The notes beneath the pieces were generated by a model, which made no database searches, was not told the origin of the DNA, and saw nothing but the letters and a program-made list of their open reading frames with translations. 64,000 nucleotides of DNA from CAWVWD01 sp045106825 (lineage in GTDB: Bacteria; Bacteroidota; Bacteroidia; Chitinophagales; Saprospiraceae). The stretch is from the NCBI GenBank assembly GCA_045106825.1, contig JBGCFH010000071.1, positions 4,356-68,355 of the forward strand. Reading direction: 5' to 3'. Both the position numbers and the translations under genes were made by a program. This document shows, piece after piece, positions 1 through 9,174 of the stretch. The first letter of the stretch is position 1, and every line of letters begins with the position of its first letter.

Positions 1-1
1 A

Positions 2-532
2 TTACCAGTAGAATTAACCGCTTTCGAAGGTTTCGCTCAAAAAAATAGCGTTTTCTTAAACTGGTCAACAGCAACTGAAGAAAATAATGAAGGTTTTTAT
101 GTCGAACGTAGTGAAAATGGTGAAAATTGGGAAACCATTGATTTTGTAGCAGGAAATGGAACAACATTCGAAACTCAATATTATCAATATAAAGATAGAA
201 ATCCATACAATGGCGAAAATTATTATCGCTTAAAGCAAATAGATTTTGATGGAAAATTTGAGTATTCAAACATTATTACAATCGAAAATAAACACCAAAG
301 TACGAATATAAAATTATTTCCAAATCCTGTTGTAGATAGGTTGATGATAAATAGCGAATCAGAAATCAAAGCAATTATGATTTTTAATGCTATCGGTCAA
401 CCTGTCTTACAACAAGCTTCGATTGACAATCAACAGATAGAAATCAATGTGAGTGATTTGCCAAAAGGTGTTTACACTTTACAAATAAAATCAAGTAATA
501 ATGAAACCGTAATCAAACAGTTCATAAAATAA
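2..532 (+). CDS. T9SS-exported protein, C-terminal part (partial)
   Basis: The reading frame is open from the left edge to the stop at 532, so only the last ~176 residues are present. The visible part starts LPVELTAFEG and continues with LNWSTATEENNEGFYVERS, a beta-sandwich module very common just before type IX secretion signals in Bacteroidota. It ends with a type A sorting domain: a KLFPNPV motif near 310-330, then LPKGVYTLQIKSS and a terminal KQFIK. In this family the C-terminal domain targets the protein across the outer membrane and is removed or used for surface attachment. The function of the missing N-terminal part cannot be judged. The ATG at 341 is internal and not the real start. 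A strong terminator follows at 579. Confidence 0.9.
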   Translation, partial: LPVELTAFEGFAQKNSVFLNWSTATEENNEGFYVERSENGENWETIDFVAGNGTTFETQYYQYKDRNPYNGENYYRLKQIDFDGKFEYSNIITIENKHQSTNIKLFPNPVVDRLMINSESEIKAIMIFNAIGQPVLQQASIDNQQIEINVSDLPKGVYTLQIKSSNNETVIKQFIK

Positions 533-578
533 CATGTGGCTAAGTTTGACTTTTATTTCCTAAAAGACAAAATGCTAT

Positions 579-606
579 GAGCAGCACGAATGTGCTGCTC
601 TTTTTA
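579..606 (+). terminator. Rho-independent terminator after the T9SS protein
   Basis: Perfect 9-bp stem GAGCAGCAC / GTGCTGCTC with a 4-nt loop, followed by TTTTTATTTT. It lies 47 bases after the stop codon at 532. Confidence 0.85.
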
Positions 607-638
607 TTTTGAGTATGTAAGTTTATTAGTCAAAAAAA

Positions 639-1031
639 TCATTTTATCATAACCCCTTTAACATCATGAAAAGGAATAGTTGTAAAATTCATTTCATTTA
701 AACTACCAGAAACAAATACATATTTTTTGTCATACAAATAATTACTCATCTGAAAACTTATCCAAAACTCATTCGTAATATCTAATAGTTTTCGTTGAAT
801 TGGCTCGACCTTTACACTTGTATTTGGTGGAATGCGTTCATAGAAATAACGTAAAGTTGTCGTTTCTATATTTTCCCCCTTGAGATTTCCATAACCTCTT
901 GAGTTCACAATCACATTTCGTAAGGAAACATCTTGTAAATTAATTAAAAAAACATCCCAAAATGCTTCGTCTTTAGGAATAATAGCGATGGCAACATCTT
1001 TAACTTTTCTTATTTCTATATCTTTTTTCAT
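639..1031 (-). CDS. Conserved hypothetical protein, 130 aa (Bacteroidota family)
   Basis: Start MKKDIEIRKVKDVAIAI, no signal peptide and no membrane segment, so probably cytoplasmic. The sequence has alternating hydrophobic beta-type segments (WDVFLINLQDV, KYVFVSGSL) and ends in a conserved-looking VKGVMIK tail. From memory it resembles a small Bacteroidota family that is sometimes labelled 'phenylalanyl-tRNA synthetase subunit alpha' in databases. It has no aminoacyl-tRNA synthetase motif and is far too short, so that label should not be copied. No function is assigned. It is a single gene convergent with the upstream T9SS gene; the 5' side faces the gap before the DUF4956 gene. Confidence 0.75.
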   Translation of the reverse strand: MKKDIEIRKVKDVAIAIIPKDEAFWDVFLINLQDVSLRNVIVNSRGYGNLKGENIETTTLRYFYERIPPNTSVKVEPIQRKLLDITNEFWISFQMSNYLYDKKYVFVSGSLNEMNFTTIPFHDVKGVMIK

Positions 1032-1356
1032 TTATTGGTTATATGTATTTTTTTATAAATTAGTATGCAAGATTTTATGAAGATTTTATGCAATTCAAAA
1101 GATGATAAGCAATCAAAAGTTCAATCATATTATCATAACAAATCTTAAATGATTTTGATTTAGTTGTTTTTAGAAATTATGATTTCCAATCCAATGATTA
1201 GAAGAATTTAAAATATAGGGTTTAAAAATTGATTTTAAAGATAACTTTACGATTAATCGAATCTAAAATTAATATGAATAATTAAATCAAAAGGTGTAAT
1301 TTTACAGTCGTTTTGAAACAAGTTAACAAATAGATAATATTACACAATTATAAAAA
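1032..1356. other. AT-rich intergenic region, no gene seen
   Basis: 325 bases between the divergent genes at 639-1031 (minus) and 1357 (plus). Very AT-rich; no ORF, tRNA or convincing TAnnTTTG promoter was found in either direction. It must hold both divergent promoters. Confidence 0.5.
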
Positions 1357-2043
1357 ATGAATAGTCTTTCGAGATTTGAGCAGTATTTGAACCAGTTTAC
1401 AGATACAACAAACGTTGCAGAATTTTTAATTAATATGTTAATTGCAACTGTTTTGGCAGCCTTATTACAGTTTTTCTATATTCGATTTGGTAACTCTATT
1501 ACGAATCGAAAACGTTTTGCCAATATCTTTTTGCCGTTAGCATTAGCAACAATGTTGATTATTACAATTGTCAAATCATCAATTGCCTTATCATTAGGTT
1601 TAGTTGGTGCTTTATCAATCGTTCGTTTTCGTGCAGCGATTAAAGATCCTGAGGAATTGACTTACCTGTTTTTAGTTATTGGTGTTGGTTTAGGAACAGG
1701 TGCAGGTCAGACAAGAATCACATCCTTAGCAACTTTGTTGATTTTGTTGTTATTATTTGTCAATCAAAGAATTAGAGGCGAAGCAAGATTCAAAAGCGAT
1801 GATAAATTATATGTCAATATAAGTACAAATATTACAGAAATTACACCTATCAACGATATTCTAAAATCGACATTCACATATGTCGAACTCAAACGTTTTG
1901 ATACTTTAGAAAGCGGTTTGGAAATTTCTTACATCTGTAAAGCCAACGATGTAGCACAGATTGATGCTGCACGTAAAGCCTTGTTAGAGCTTTCGCCTGC
2001 AACAACAATTTCTGTTATTGACCAGCCAGATTTAATTGTATAA
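1357..2043 (+). CDS. DUF4956 family membrane protein
   Basis: 228 residues. Four hydrophobic segments lie in the N-terminal two thirds (about 22-45, 60-80, 82-92 and 103-135), and the conserved block GLVGALSIVRFRAAIKDPEE (about 80-100) is diagnostic of DUF4956. The last ~80 residues form a soluble alpha/beta domain. The biochemical role of the family is unknown. Its genes repeatedly occur next to CotH-like kinases and VTC-type polyphosphate polymerases, and both follow here (2197 and 5200) on the same strand, suggesting one membrane-associated phosphorylation or polyphosphate-related unit. The gap to the CotH gene is 153 bases and contains an inverted repeat (2106-2139), so co-transcription is likely but not certain. 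Confidence 0.88.
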   Translation: MNSLSRFEQYLNQFTDTTNVAEFLINMLIATVLAALLQFFYIRFGNSITNRKRFANIFLPLALATMLIITIVKSSIALSLGLVGALSIVRFRAAIKDPEELTYLFLVIGVGLGTGAGQTRITSLATLLILLLLFVNQRIRGEARFKSDDKLYVNISTNITEITPINDILKSTFTYVELKRFDTLESGLEISYICKANDVAQIDAARKALLELSPATTISVIDQPDLIV

Positions 2044-2105
2044 TAATTTAGTGGTTATTAGTTCATTAGTTGATTGAGATTGTATCAAAAATCAGAACGA
2101 ATATC

Positions 2106-2139
2106 AAGTTTACTAAAAGTTTCAAACTTTAGTAAACTT
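2106..2139. repeat. Inverted repeat between DUF4956 and CotH genes
   Basis: Arms AAGTTTACTAAAAGTTT (2106-2122) and AAACTTTAGTAAACTT (2124-2139) pair over 16 bases with a one-base bulge. No T-run follows directly, so it may be an attenuating hairpin, an RNA-processing site or a protein-binding palindrome rather than a full terminator. Confidence 0.55.
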
Positions 2140-2196
2140 AAATTTAATATTGATTTTTTAATATAATTTTAATTGATTTCCTAATAAACTAAAGGA

Positions 2197-5124
2197 ATGA
2201 TAATAAGCGGAGAAGAAAGAAGAAGTACAAAACGTCGTTTTTCAACATCTTTGTGGAAAAAAATCGGACTGGCAGTCGTTGTCTTAATAGGTTTGATATG
2301 GGCAATTGTTGCTTATGTTCAGCGTGAAAACCGAGTTTTTCCAGGCAAAGTCGTTTGTGATTCAGAAAAGATAGAAGGGAAATACTTCGTGACGGACGGC
2401 ATCAAGTTCAAAGGTGGTGATACACAATCTAAAGATTGGGCTTTTACAGGAAAATATTCTTGTAAAGTTTGGAAAAAAAGACGATTTGGAATCACTTATA
2501 GTGTATATAATCCTAAAGCTGGCGAACGCTACAAAGCCAGAGTTTGGGTACATCGACCAAAGGGTTGGGACGGATATTTGGTCGGTACTTCGCCTGATGG
2601 AGAAACGTTGCGAGTTGGTACAACAGAAGCAAAACAGAAGCATTTAGAGTGGGAATTATTCGAAATCATTGTCAATGTTCCTCCAAATTATGACTTTAAT
2701 AGAATTGATTTTTATGTATACACAGACGGTCAAACAATTTACTTCGATGATTTTTCTATTGAAAAAATAGAAGTAAAAGATCTTGATTATGAAATGGAAG
2801 TCCTCAACCTTAATATCGCTGATAAATGGATGAAAAAAATCATCGCTAAGCGGAAAGCAGCAATGGGTTTAGGAATTTTGATTTCGGCAGATGATGATTG
2901 GGTTAAAGGTGAAATTGAAGGTAAAGATAAAAGTAAAACAAACGTTGAATTACGCTTAAAAGGTGACTGGCTCGATCATTTACGTACAGATAAATGGTCG
3001 TATCGAATCAAGGTTTCAGGTGAAGAATCTTGGAATCGTATGAAGACTTTCTCTATTCAACAACCTGGTGCAAGAAACTTTTTGGACGAATGGCTTTTTC
3101 ATAAACTACTGGAAAAAGTAGATGTGTTGACACCTCGTTATGAGTTTGTTCAAGTTGTACAAAATGGTGTTAATAAAGGTATTTATGCTTATGAAGAGCA
3201 TTTTGAAAAGCAATTAGTTGAGTATAAAAAACGTCGTGAAGGGCCAATTGTTAAGTTTAGAGAAGATTTATTATGGTTGAATATACGTCGTGAAATGGAG
3301 ATGTATACAAATGACGAAGGTTTATATAATCGACCTTTTACAGATCCTCAAAAAGCAAGTCAAATAGCACCTTTTAAAGAAAAAAAGACAAAGAAGTCAT
3401 CAACTTTGGCTCAACAATATGAACAAGCTCAAACGCTGATGCAACAGTATCGTTATGGTAAGAAAACAGCGGATGAAATTTTTGATATTGATGCAATGGC
3501 AAAATATTTTGCTGTTTGTGATATAATGGCTGCTTATCACGGAATTGCTTGGCATAATCAACGTTTTTATTATAATCCTGTCACTTCAAAATTAGAACCT
3601 ATTGGTTTTGATGGCTTCAGTGCTGGACATGAAATGTCTTGGATGGGAAGAAAATTCATGGCTCAAGGCACTTACAATCAAAATTTTAAAGATGAAAGTA
3701 TCTTAGGTATCATTTTCAAGAATGAAAAATTCATGGAAAAATATACGGAATACTTATATACTTATTCGTCTCGTGAGTTTTTTGAAGGATTTTTGGAAGA
3801 AATGGAAGATGAAATCTTGATTCGGGAAGCGATGTTAAAACAAGAATATCCGAAAGCAACATTTGATTTTGCGAAATTCCATGCGATTGCTCGTAATATT
3901 CGTGCGATTATCGAACCATATAACGAACACACTGTACAGGCTCATACAGAAAGCGAAACGACAACAAAGAAAACGGTAAAAGTAACGAATTTTCATGCTT
4001 TGCCAATGAGAGTTGTTGGGTTCGGTAATACGGAAAAAGTAATAACTGATACTTTAAGAAAACAGCCTTTATTACAATGTAATATTAAAAAACAGTTACC
4101 AACGTATTTAGAAATGACAACGAAACCTGGTATGAAATATATCTTTTTTGAATTGCCAGGAAAAGATTCGATTTTTACTTCTCCTATTTCATTATGGAAA
4201 GCTCCAGATGGTGAAACGGCTTTACAGCAAATTTTTAATCAACCAACATTAGAAAATACGGAAGCTTATCAAGTTATTGAAAAAAGAGTAATTTTCAATC
4301 CTGGTAAATTTACGATTACAAAAGATATTATCATTCCAGAAGATTATCGAGTTGTATTTCCAGCTGGTGTAGAGTTGAATTTTATCAAAAAAGCAAAGTT
4401 TGTTTCTAAATCTCCTATTGTGATGATTGGAACTGAAAATCAGCCGATTACGATAAAGTCAACCGACTTTTCAGCCAATGGCTTTACGGTTTTACAAGCA
4501 GAAGAAACCTCAAAAATGGCTTATGTTACCTTTGATGGTTTCAATACTTTAGTGACAAACGGTTGGAACTTAACTGGTGCTGTAACTTTCTATGAGTCGG
4601 ATATTAATATGACAAAATGTCGTTTTATTAAAAATAAATGTGAAGATGGTTTAAATATCGTCAGAGCAAAATTAGATATAAATGGCTTGACTATCGGCGA
4701 GACATTCAGCGATGGTTTAGATATTGACTTCGGAACTGGAACTATCAAAAATGCTTATTTTTATAAAACAGGAAATGACGGAATGGATTTCTCAGGAAGT
4801 AATCTAACTATTGTTAATGCAGTGATTAAAAATGCTGGTGACAAAGGCGTTTCGGTAGGAGAGGAGTCAACCGTTTATATCAAAAAAGTAGAAATAGATG
4901 GAGCAAATATCGGAGTTGCTTCCAAAGATTTATCAAAATTAGTAATCGAATTTGTGGGTTTGAAAGATTGTAATCAAGGTTTTATCGCATTCCAGAAAAA
5001 GCCTGAATATGGCGGTGCAAAGATTGTCATTAACAATTATAAAGCTGAAAATATTCGATTCTTACATAAAATACAAGAAGGTTCTACGCTTCAGCTAAAA
5101 GGTAAAGATGTAGATAATTCTTAA
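2197..5124 (+). CDS. CotH kinase-like protein with C-terminal beta-helix
   Basis: 975 residues. A basic N-terminus is followed by one membrane anchor (about 20-41), so most of the protein is outside the cytoplasmic membrane. Residues ~55-200 look like a carbohydrate-binding-like beta domain. Residues ~210-600 form the CotH region: LRLKGDWLDHLRTDKWSYRI, GIYAYEEHFEKQLVE, and near 449-475 HNQRFYYNPV followed by LEPIGFDG. The last ~290 residues carry repeated short beta-strand and Asn/Gly turns (DGLNIV, DGLDIDFG, DGMDFSG, DKGVSVG) typical of a right-handed beta-helix. CotH proteins are atypical protein kinases that phosphorylate spore-coat or secreted proteins. The substrate here is unknown; a role with the neighbouring DUF4956 and VTC proteins is inferred. 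Confidence 0.88.
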   Translation: MIISGEERRSTKRRFSTSLWKKIGLAVVVLIGLIWAIVAYVQRENRVFPGKVVCDSEKIEGKYFVTDGIKFKGGDTQSKDWAFTGKYSCKVWKKRRFGITYSVYNPKAGERYKARVWVHRPKGWDGYLVGTSPDGETLRVGTTEAKQKHLEWELFEIIVNVPPNYDFNRIDFYVYTDGQTIYFDDFSIEKIEVKDLDYEMEVLNLNIADKWMKKIIAKRKAAMGLGILISADDDWVKGEIEGKDKSKTNVELRLKGDWLDHLRTDKWSYRIKVSGEESWNRMKTFSIQQPGARNFLDEWLFHKLLEKVDVLTPRYEFVQVVQNGVNKGIYAYEEHFEKQLVEYKKRREGPIVKFREDLLWLNIRREMEMYTNDEGLYNRPFTDPQKASQIAPFKEKKTKKSSTLAQQYEQAQTLMQQYRYGKKTADEIFDIDAMAKYFAVCDIMAAYHGIAWHNQRFYYNPVTSKLEPIGFDGFSAGHEMSWMGRKFMAQGTYNQNFKDESILGIIFKNEKFMEKYTEYLYTYSSREFFEGFLEEMEDEILIREAMLKQEYPKATFDFAKFHAIARNIRAIIEPYNEHTVQAHTESETTTKKTVKVTNFHALPMRVVGFGNTEKVITDTLRKQPLLQCNIKKQLPTYLEMTTKPGMKYIFFELPGKDSIFTSPISLWKAPDGETALQQIFNQPTLENTEAYQVIEKRVIFNPGKFTITKDIIIPEDYRVVFPAGVELNFIKKAKFVSKSPIVMIGTENQPITIKSTDFSANGFTVLQAEETSKMAYVTFDGFNTLVTNGWNLTGAVTFYESDINMTKCRFIKNKCEDGLNIVRAKLDINGLTIGETFSDGLDIDFGTGTIKNAYFYKTGNDGMDFSGSNLTIVNAVIKNAGDKGVSVGEESTVYIKKVEIDGANIGVASKDLSKLVIEFVGLKDCNQGFIAFQKKPEYGGAKIVINNYKAENIRFLHKIQEGSTLQLKGKDVDNS

Positions 5125-5199
5125 CTGGTTACTGGTTGTTGGTTACTTGTTGCTTGTTGTCAACCAGAAACCAGAAACCAGAATCAAGAAACCAGAAAA
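5125..5199. repeat. Degenerate inverted repeat built of short tandem units
   Basis: The 75-base gap between the CotH and VTC genes is a run of CTGGTTACTGGTTGTTGGTT on the left and AACCAGAAACCAGAAACCAG on the right, so it can fold into one long hairpin made of repeated CTGGTT/AACCAG units. No T-run follows. Similar 'stuttering' inverted repeats lie before other genes (near 23948, 57214 and 61399). Confidence 0.7.
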
Positions 5200-5838
5200 A
5201 TGAGATACGAAAGAAAATATAAAGTAAGTGATTTGCATCATCATGTGATTTTGCAGAACATCCGTATGCATCCAGCTGGCTTACGAAAAATTTATCCAGA
5301 TAGACAAATCAATAATATTTACTTTGATAGCACAGGTTTACAATGTTATCATGACAATGTAGATGGTGTCGCCGAACGTAAAAAATTTCGTGTTCGTTGG
5401 TATGGCGATGATGTGAGAGAAATTGAAAACCCAAATTTAGAAATCAAATACAGAATCAATGAAGTCGGAGCAAAGAAAATTTTTCCTGTTTCTGATTTTG
5501 AATTATTTGAGTTAAAAAATATTACAAAAGAAGTCAGTCAAATTTTAGATAAAAAATACCAACTAACACCAGTTTTATTAAACTCCTACAATCGTTCTTA
5601 CTTCGGAACACCAGATGGAATGTATCGAATAACGGTTGATAGAAATTTACGTTATTTTTCGTTTTTGAGTGCTAACCGCTTCATTCGTTATACGACCAAA
5701 GAAAATGCAGTCGTCATGGAAATCAAATACGAAATGGAAGACGATATTCATACAGAAAGAGTAACACAACATTTTCCATTACGACAAACGAAGAGTTCTA
5801 AGTATGTTACAGGTGTACAGATGACTGGCTGGTTATAA
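5200..5838 (+). CDS. VTC-domain polyphosphate polymerase-like protein
   Basis: 212 residues, a stand-alone VTC domain of the CYTH/TTM tunnel fold. Visible tunnel motifs are the N-terminal RYERKYKVS, NNIYFDS, ERKKFRVRWYG, NLEIKYR, YRITVDRNLRY, VVMEIKYEM and the C-terminal KSSKYVTGVQ. These place alternating basic and acidic residues as in yeast Vtc4, which makes polyphosphate from ATP. No membrane segment, so cytoplasmic; it may work with the DUF4956 membrane protein. It is the third gene of the DUF4956-CotH-VTC cluster and is followed by a strong bidirectional terminator. Activity is inferred from family; a triphosphatase-type activity of the same fold cannot be excluded. Confidence 0.88.
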   Translation: MRYERKYKVSDLHHHVILQNIRMHPAGLRKIYPDRQINNIYFDSTGLQCYHDNVDGVAERKKFRVRWYGDDVREIENPNLEIKYRINEVGAKKIFPVSDFELFELKNITKEVSQILDKKYQLTPVLLNSYNRSYFGTPDGMYRITVDRNLRYFSFLSANRFIRYTTKENAVVMEIKYEMEDDIHTERVTQHFPLRQTKSSKYVTGVQMTGWL

Positions 5839-5881
5839 AAAACATAATAACCTTATTTTAGGACGGGACAGACACTAATAA

Positions 5882-5917
5882 AAAACGGTTAGCTTTAAAA
5901 ATTAAGCTAACCGTTTT
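5882..5917. terminator. Bidirectional terminator, VTC gene / AAA+ gene
   Basis: Perfect 14-bp stem AAAACGGTTAGCTT / AAGCTAACCGTTTT with an 8-nt loop, between two convergent genes. A- and T-runs on both sides allow termination in both directions. Confidence 0.85.
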
Positions 5918-5939
5918 ACATTTATCTATTTTTTATCAT

Positions 5940-8570
5940 TTATTTCCCACTTCTAAAACGAATTTGTTTTGGTACAAAAATCGCATCATCTTCCGTATTC
6001 AATTTAAAGATTTCGACATCAGCAAAAGTCAATTCGTTGATACGTTCCGTTGTACGTTCTTCTTTTTCTAAAGTTGCCAAACGTAGATTTTGATTCTTTA
6101 CCGCTTCCGAAATAACATTACGAACCATACGAGCATTTCCAAAGTATTTATCACGATATTTATATTGGAAAGTCAAATAATTTTTCAAATGTTCGGCAGC
6201 CTTCTCTGTCGGTTCTACACCTTCATCTTTTAGCATTAAAGTAGCAATCTCATACAAATCTTCTGGCTGATAATCTTCAAACTTCAAGACTTTATCAAAG
6301 CGAGAACGAAGCCCAGGATTTGCTTTCATAAAGTTGTCCATATTTTGCGGATAACCAGCGACAAAGACAAAAAACTCGCCTCGATGATCTTCCATTCTTT
6401 TTAACAAAGTCTGTACAGCTTCATTACCATAATCGCCCGAACTTCCACCTTGTGTCAAAGCATATGCTTCATCAATAAACAAAACACCGCCCATTGACTC
6501 ATCAATTTTCTCAGCAGTTTTTGTAGCAGTTTGACCGACAAAACCAGCGACCAAGCCTTGTCTGTCCGTTTCGACCATGTGACCACGTTCAAGTACGCCT
6601 AAAGCCTTATAAATCTTCGTTAAGATACGAGCCACCGTTGTTTTTCCAGTACCAGGATTACCAACAAAAACCGTATGTAAAAAGAATTTTTTAAGCACTT
6701 CCTTATTTGTTTCTCGATAGAATCGAACAAGTTTAACCAGTTCTACGATTTGATCTTTCACGGCTTTCATACCAATCAATCGGTTCAATTCCGTTAAGGC
6801 TTCCGCCAATAATCGGTCATCGACAGGAATTTTAGGTAATTGCTTTTGAGCCTGAATATCAATTTTTTCTACATCCGCTAATTGTATCAACGAAATTTCC
6901 TCATCACTCAATGTACGAGGACTTTCATTCGACATCACACGAAGCCCTAAATGTACTTTTGCTTGTTCGATTACATCATACACAAATCGAGCGTTACCAA
7001 AACTTCGATCACGATTCCGAAATGCTTCCGTAATGATTTCATCAATTTTCTCTTTCGCATCTTCGGTTAGAGTAACATTTTTTCTGTCACTTGCAATTTC
7101 TGTAATTTTCGATAATTCTTGTGGTAAATAATCTTCAAACTCAAAATACATTTTGAATCGAGATTTTAATCCAGGATTAGAATCTAAGAAGTGTTGCATT
7201 TCTTTCGGATAACCAGCCACGATTACCGCCATATCGCCAACACCATTCGACATTTCTTTTATCAAAATTTCAATCACTTCACGACCAAAATCTTTACTAT
7301 CATCATTTGACCGAGCCAACGAATAAGCTTCGTCAATAAACAAAACGCCGCCTCGTGCTTTCTCAATCGCATCCTTTACCTTCGGAGCAGTTTGACCAAT
7401 ATATTCACCAACCAAATCAACTCTATCAACTTCATGAACGTGACCTTTGGAGAGTAAACCCATTTTTTTATAGAGTTTTCCCATCATACTTGCCACGGTT
7501 GTTTTTCCCGTTCCAGGGTTACCAATAAAGACCGAATGAACATTTATTTTCTCTTCTTCCGTAAAGCCTTTATCCTTTCGTAATTGTAAAAACTGAATAT
7601 ATTGAGCGTGTTCTCTTACACGTTTTTTGATAGATTTTAAACCAACCAAAGTATCCAGTTTACTCATAACATCTTCAAACGATTCATTGAGTTCAGCTTC
7701 TTCAGTATTCAAAATAACAGGTGCTTGTTGATTAGGCAATAAAACACCAGCTGAACCTTCAATATTCCTATCACTTACCTTAAAAGGAATTACAGCTAAC
7801 TGTTTATCCATAAAAACCACCTCAGCCGTATAATCATCTTCCCGCCAACAACCTTTCACATTCGATCCCCAACCAGCGGTTAAGCGAATCACTTTGTCAC
7901 TTTTTTCTACTCGATGTAGCCGAACAACTTGACCTTTTAAATCTTTTGCACCATTAAAGAACTTTACAAAAACTTCACATTGCCAACTACGTCCGACATT
8001 AAAATTATCAAACAACATTTCTAAATAAATATAACGAGTTTCATCATTAGAAAATGTATGATAATAACTTCTATCCTTTACAGGAACATCATCGTAAGAA
8101 CCTTCATACAACTTCAATGACTTAATGGCCATATACTCATTAGGTTCGTCCAATTCATCTTTCCCCGGATCTTCGATGTAAAAATACTTTGTTGCTACTT
8201 TCTGCCCTTCAATCCAAGCTTCCCAATAGTAAGCACCTTTTTTCCAGAAAGTTCCGATTTTTTTATTTCCCCAACCTTCTCTTATATAAACGATATTATC
8301 GTATTTACTGACCTTTCGGTCAAATGTTAGTTTGCAAAGTTCTTTACGTCCTTTTTTCAAAGAAAAACATTTTAACTCCACATTTACATCCCAATCTTCT
8401 ACATCAAACAATTTATTATAAAACGATAATTCTGCATAAATATAGGTCGTATTATATCTATCAAATACTTGACGATACTTTTTATAATTATCCGCCAACC
8501 ACTCTGTAGAGGCGTAAACTCGAAGTTCTTTAAACTTAAACTTTGAAAAATTTGGATTGAACTGTGCCAT
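5940..8570 (-). CDS. Tandem AAA+ ATPase (CbxX/SpoVK type) with duplicated N-terminal domain
   Basis: 876 residues. Two AAA+ modules each contain a Walker A GNPGTGKTT (starting at residues 350 and 637), a Walker B GGVLFIDEAY and a sensor-like region ending in NARFVYDVIEQA or NARMVRNVISEA. This tandem CbxX/CfqX/SpoVK arrangement is also seen in EccA-type secretion ATPases; such proteins remodel or activate protein complexes. The first ~280 residues are not AAA+. They contain two similar beta-rich units, each with an xYIYxE(L/M) strand, a VxIREGWG or IRLTAGWG motif and an aromatic-rich YYWEAWIEGQ or YTAEVVFMDKQ strand, consistent with internal duplication. No signal peptide. It stands alone on its strand, so its client is unknown. 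Confidence 0.88.
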   Translation of the reverse strand: MAQFNPNFSKFKFKELRVYASTEWLADNYKKYRQVFDRYNTTYIYAELSFYNKLFDVEDWDVNVELKCFSLKKGRKELCKLTFDRKVSKYDNIVYIREGWGNKKIGTFWKKGAYYWEAWIEGQKVATKYFYIEDPGKDELDEPNEYMAIKSLKLYEGSYDDVPVKDRSYYHTFSNDETRYIYLEMLFDNFNVGRSWQCEVFVKFFNGAKDLKGQVVRLHRVEKSDKVIRLTAGWGSNVKGCWREDDYTAEVVFMDKQLAVIPFKVSDRNIEGSAGVLLPNQQAPVILNTEEAELNESFEDVMSKLDTLVGLKSIKKRVREHAQYIQFLQLRKDKGFTEEEKINVHSVFIGNPGTGKTTVASMMGKLYKKMGLLSKGHVHEVDRVDLVGEYIGQTAPKVKDAIEKARGGVLFIDEAYSLARSNDDSKDFGREVIEILIKEMSNGVGDMAVIVAGYPKEMQHFLDSNPGLKSRFKMYFEFEDYLPQELSKITEIASDRKNVTLTEDAKEKIDEIITEAFRNRDRSFGNARFVYDVIEQAKVHLGLRVMSNESPRTLSDEEISLIQLADVEKIDIQAQKQLPKIPVDDRLLAEALTELNRLIGMKAVKDQIVELVKLVRFYRETNKEVLKKFFLHTVFVGNPGTGKTTVARILTKIYKALGVLERGHMVETDRQGLVAGFVGQTATKTAEKIDESMGGVLFIDEAYALTQGGSSGDYGNEAVQTLLKRMEDHRGEFFVFVAGYPQNMDNFMKANPGLRSRFDKVLKFEDYQPEDLYEIATLMLKDEGVEPTEKAAEHLKNYLTFQYKYRDKYFGNARMVRNVISEAVKNQNLRLATLEKEERTTERINELTFADVEIFKLNTEDDAIFVPKQIRFRSGK

Positions 8571-9003
8571 TATATCTTTCTTTGTATTACTGCTTTTTAG
8601 AACAGTAGAATATCCGTTATTACTAATAATTAGTTTCTAAGTTCTGAAATCTTGTCCCGAGTCTTCAGAAGCAAGAGTTTCAATTTTGAAATTCATTGTT
8701 ACGAGTTTGACAGCCAGTCCCGAAATCTCGGGGGAACTAACGACAGATTTTGTAAAGTATAAAATTGAAACTTTGTTTAATGATTTTTTTAAAAGTATCA
8801 ATCGAGCGTCAAACTCTCAACTATAGTACTGGTTTTACCAGATTAGGCATTACTAATCAATAAAATGATGCAAAAACAAAAATACATTTTTTTTCTATCA
8901 TGTACGACTTGATGTATTCATAATACATATCCATTTACAAGAAACAAATATTGATTTAAATAGTCATCAAGTGAATATCTTAAACCTTACGAAAAGTCAT
9001 TTT
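8571..9003. other. Noncoding region with a dispersed repeat module
   Basis: No gene seen. Bases 8638-8706 are nearly the reverse complement of 57952-58020 (few mismatches over ~69 bases); a following stretch, 8711-8740, contains the palindrome-like CCCGAAATCTCGGG. The rest is AT-rich and contains the upstream region of the AAA+ gene. Confidence 0.6.
8638..8706 (+). repeat. Dispersed repeat module C, copy 1
   Basis: Begins CTAAGTTCTGAAATCTTGTC and ends near TTACGAGT. It matches 57952-58020 in inverted orientation with about six differences. A shortened version with an internal deletion lies at 19393-19411. Confidence 0.75.
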
Positions 9004-9174
9004 AGTATTGAAATATAAATAACTGTACGTTCTTTGACGCAGGATTTTTTTGTCAAGAATAAGGCGAAAAACGCAGTCGAAGCCTTTGCTTCGACGTCCC
9101 GAGTCCTCGGGATCAACGAAATTATTGATAAAAAAGGCAAGTCAAGAATGTATAGTTATTTTTATCTCAATACT
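9004..9174 (+). mobile_element. 171-bp MITE-like element with terminal inverted repeats, copy 1
   Basis: Both ends begin AGTATTGA when read inward; the first 25 bases of each end match at 22 positions, including a shared AAATAACT block. The centre has two hairpins: GTCGAAGC-CTTT-GCTTCGAC (9076-9095) and CCCGAG-TC-CTCGGG (9098-9111). A second copy at 20327-20495 lies in the opposite orientation and differs by three substitutions and a 2-base length change in a T-run. It has no transposase and encodes no plausible protein. A clear target-site duplication was not found. Nonautonomous transposable element is the best reading; a repeat-associated RNA or REP-like element is the alternative. Confidence 0.75.

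Noticed and set aside
639..1031. Label 'phenylalanyl-tRNA synthetase alpha subunit' for the 130-aa protein
   Set aside because: No synthetase motifs and far too short; likely a propagated database error.
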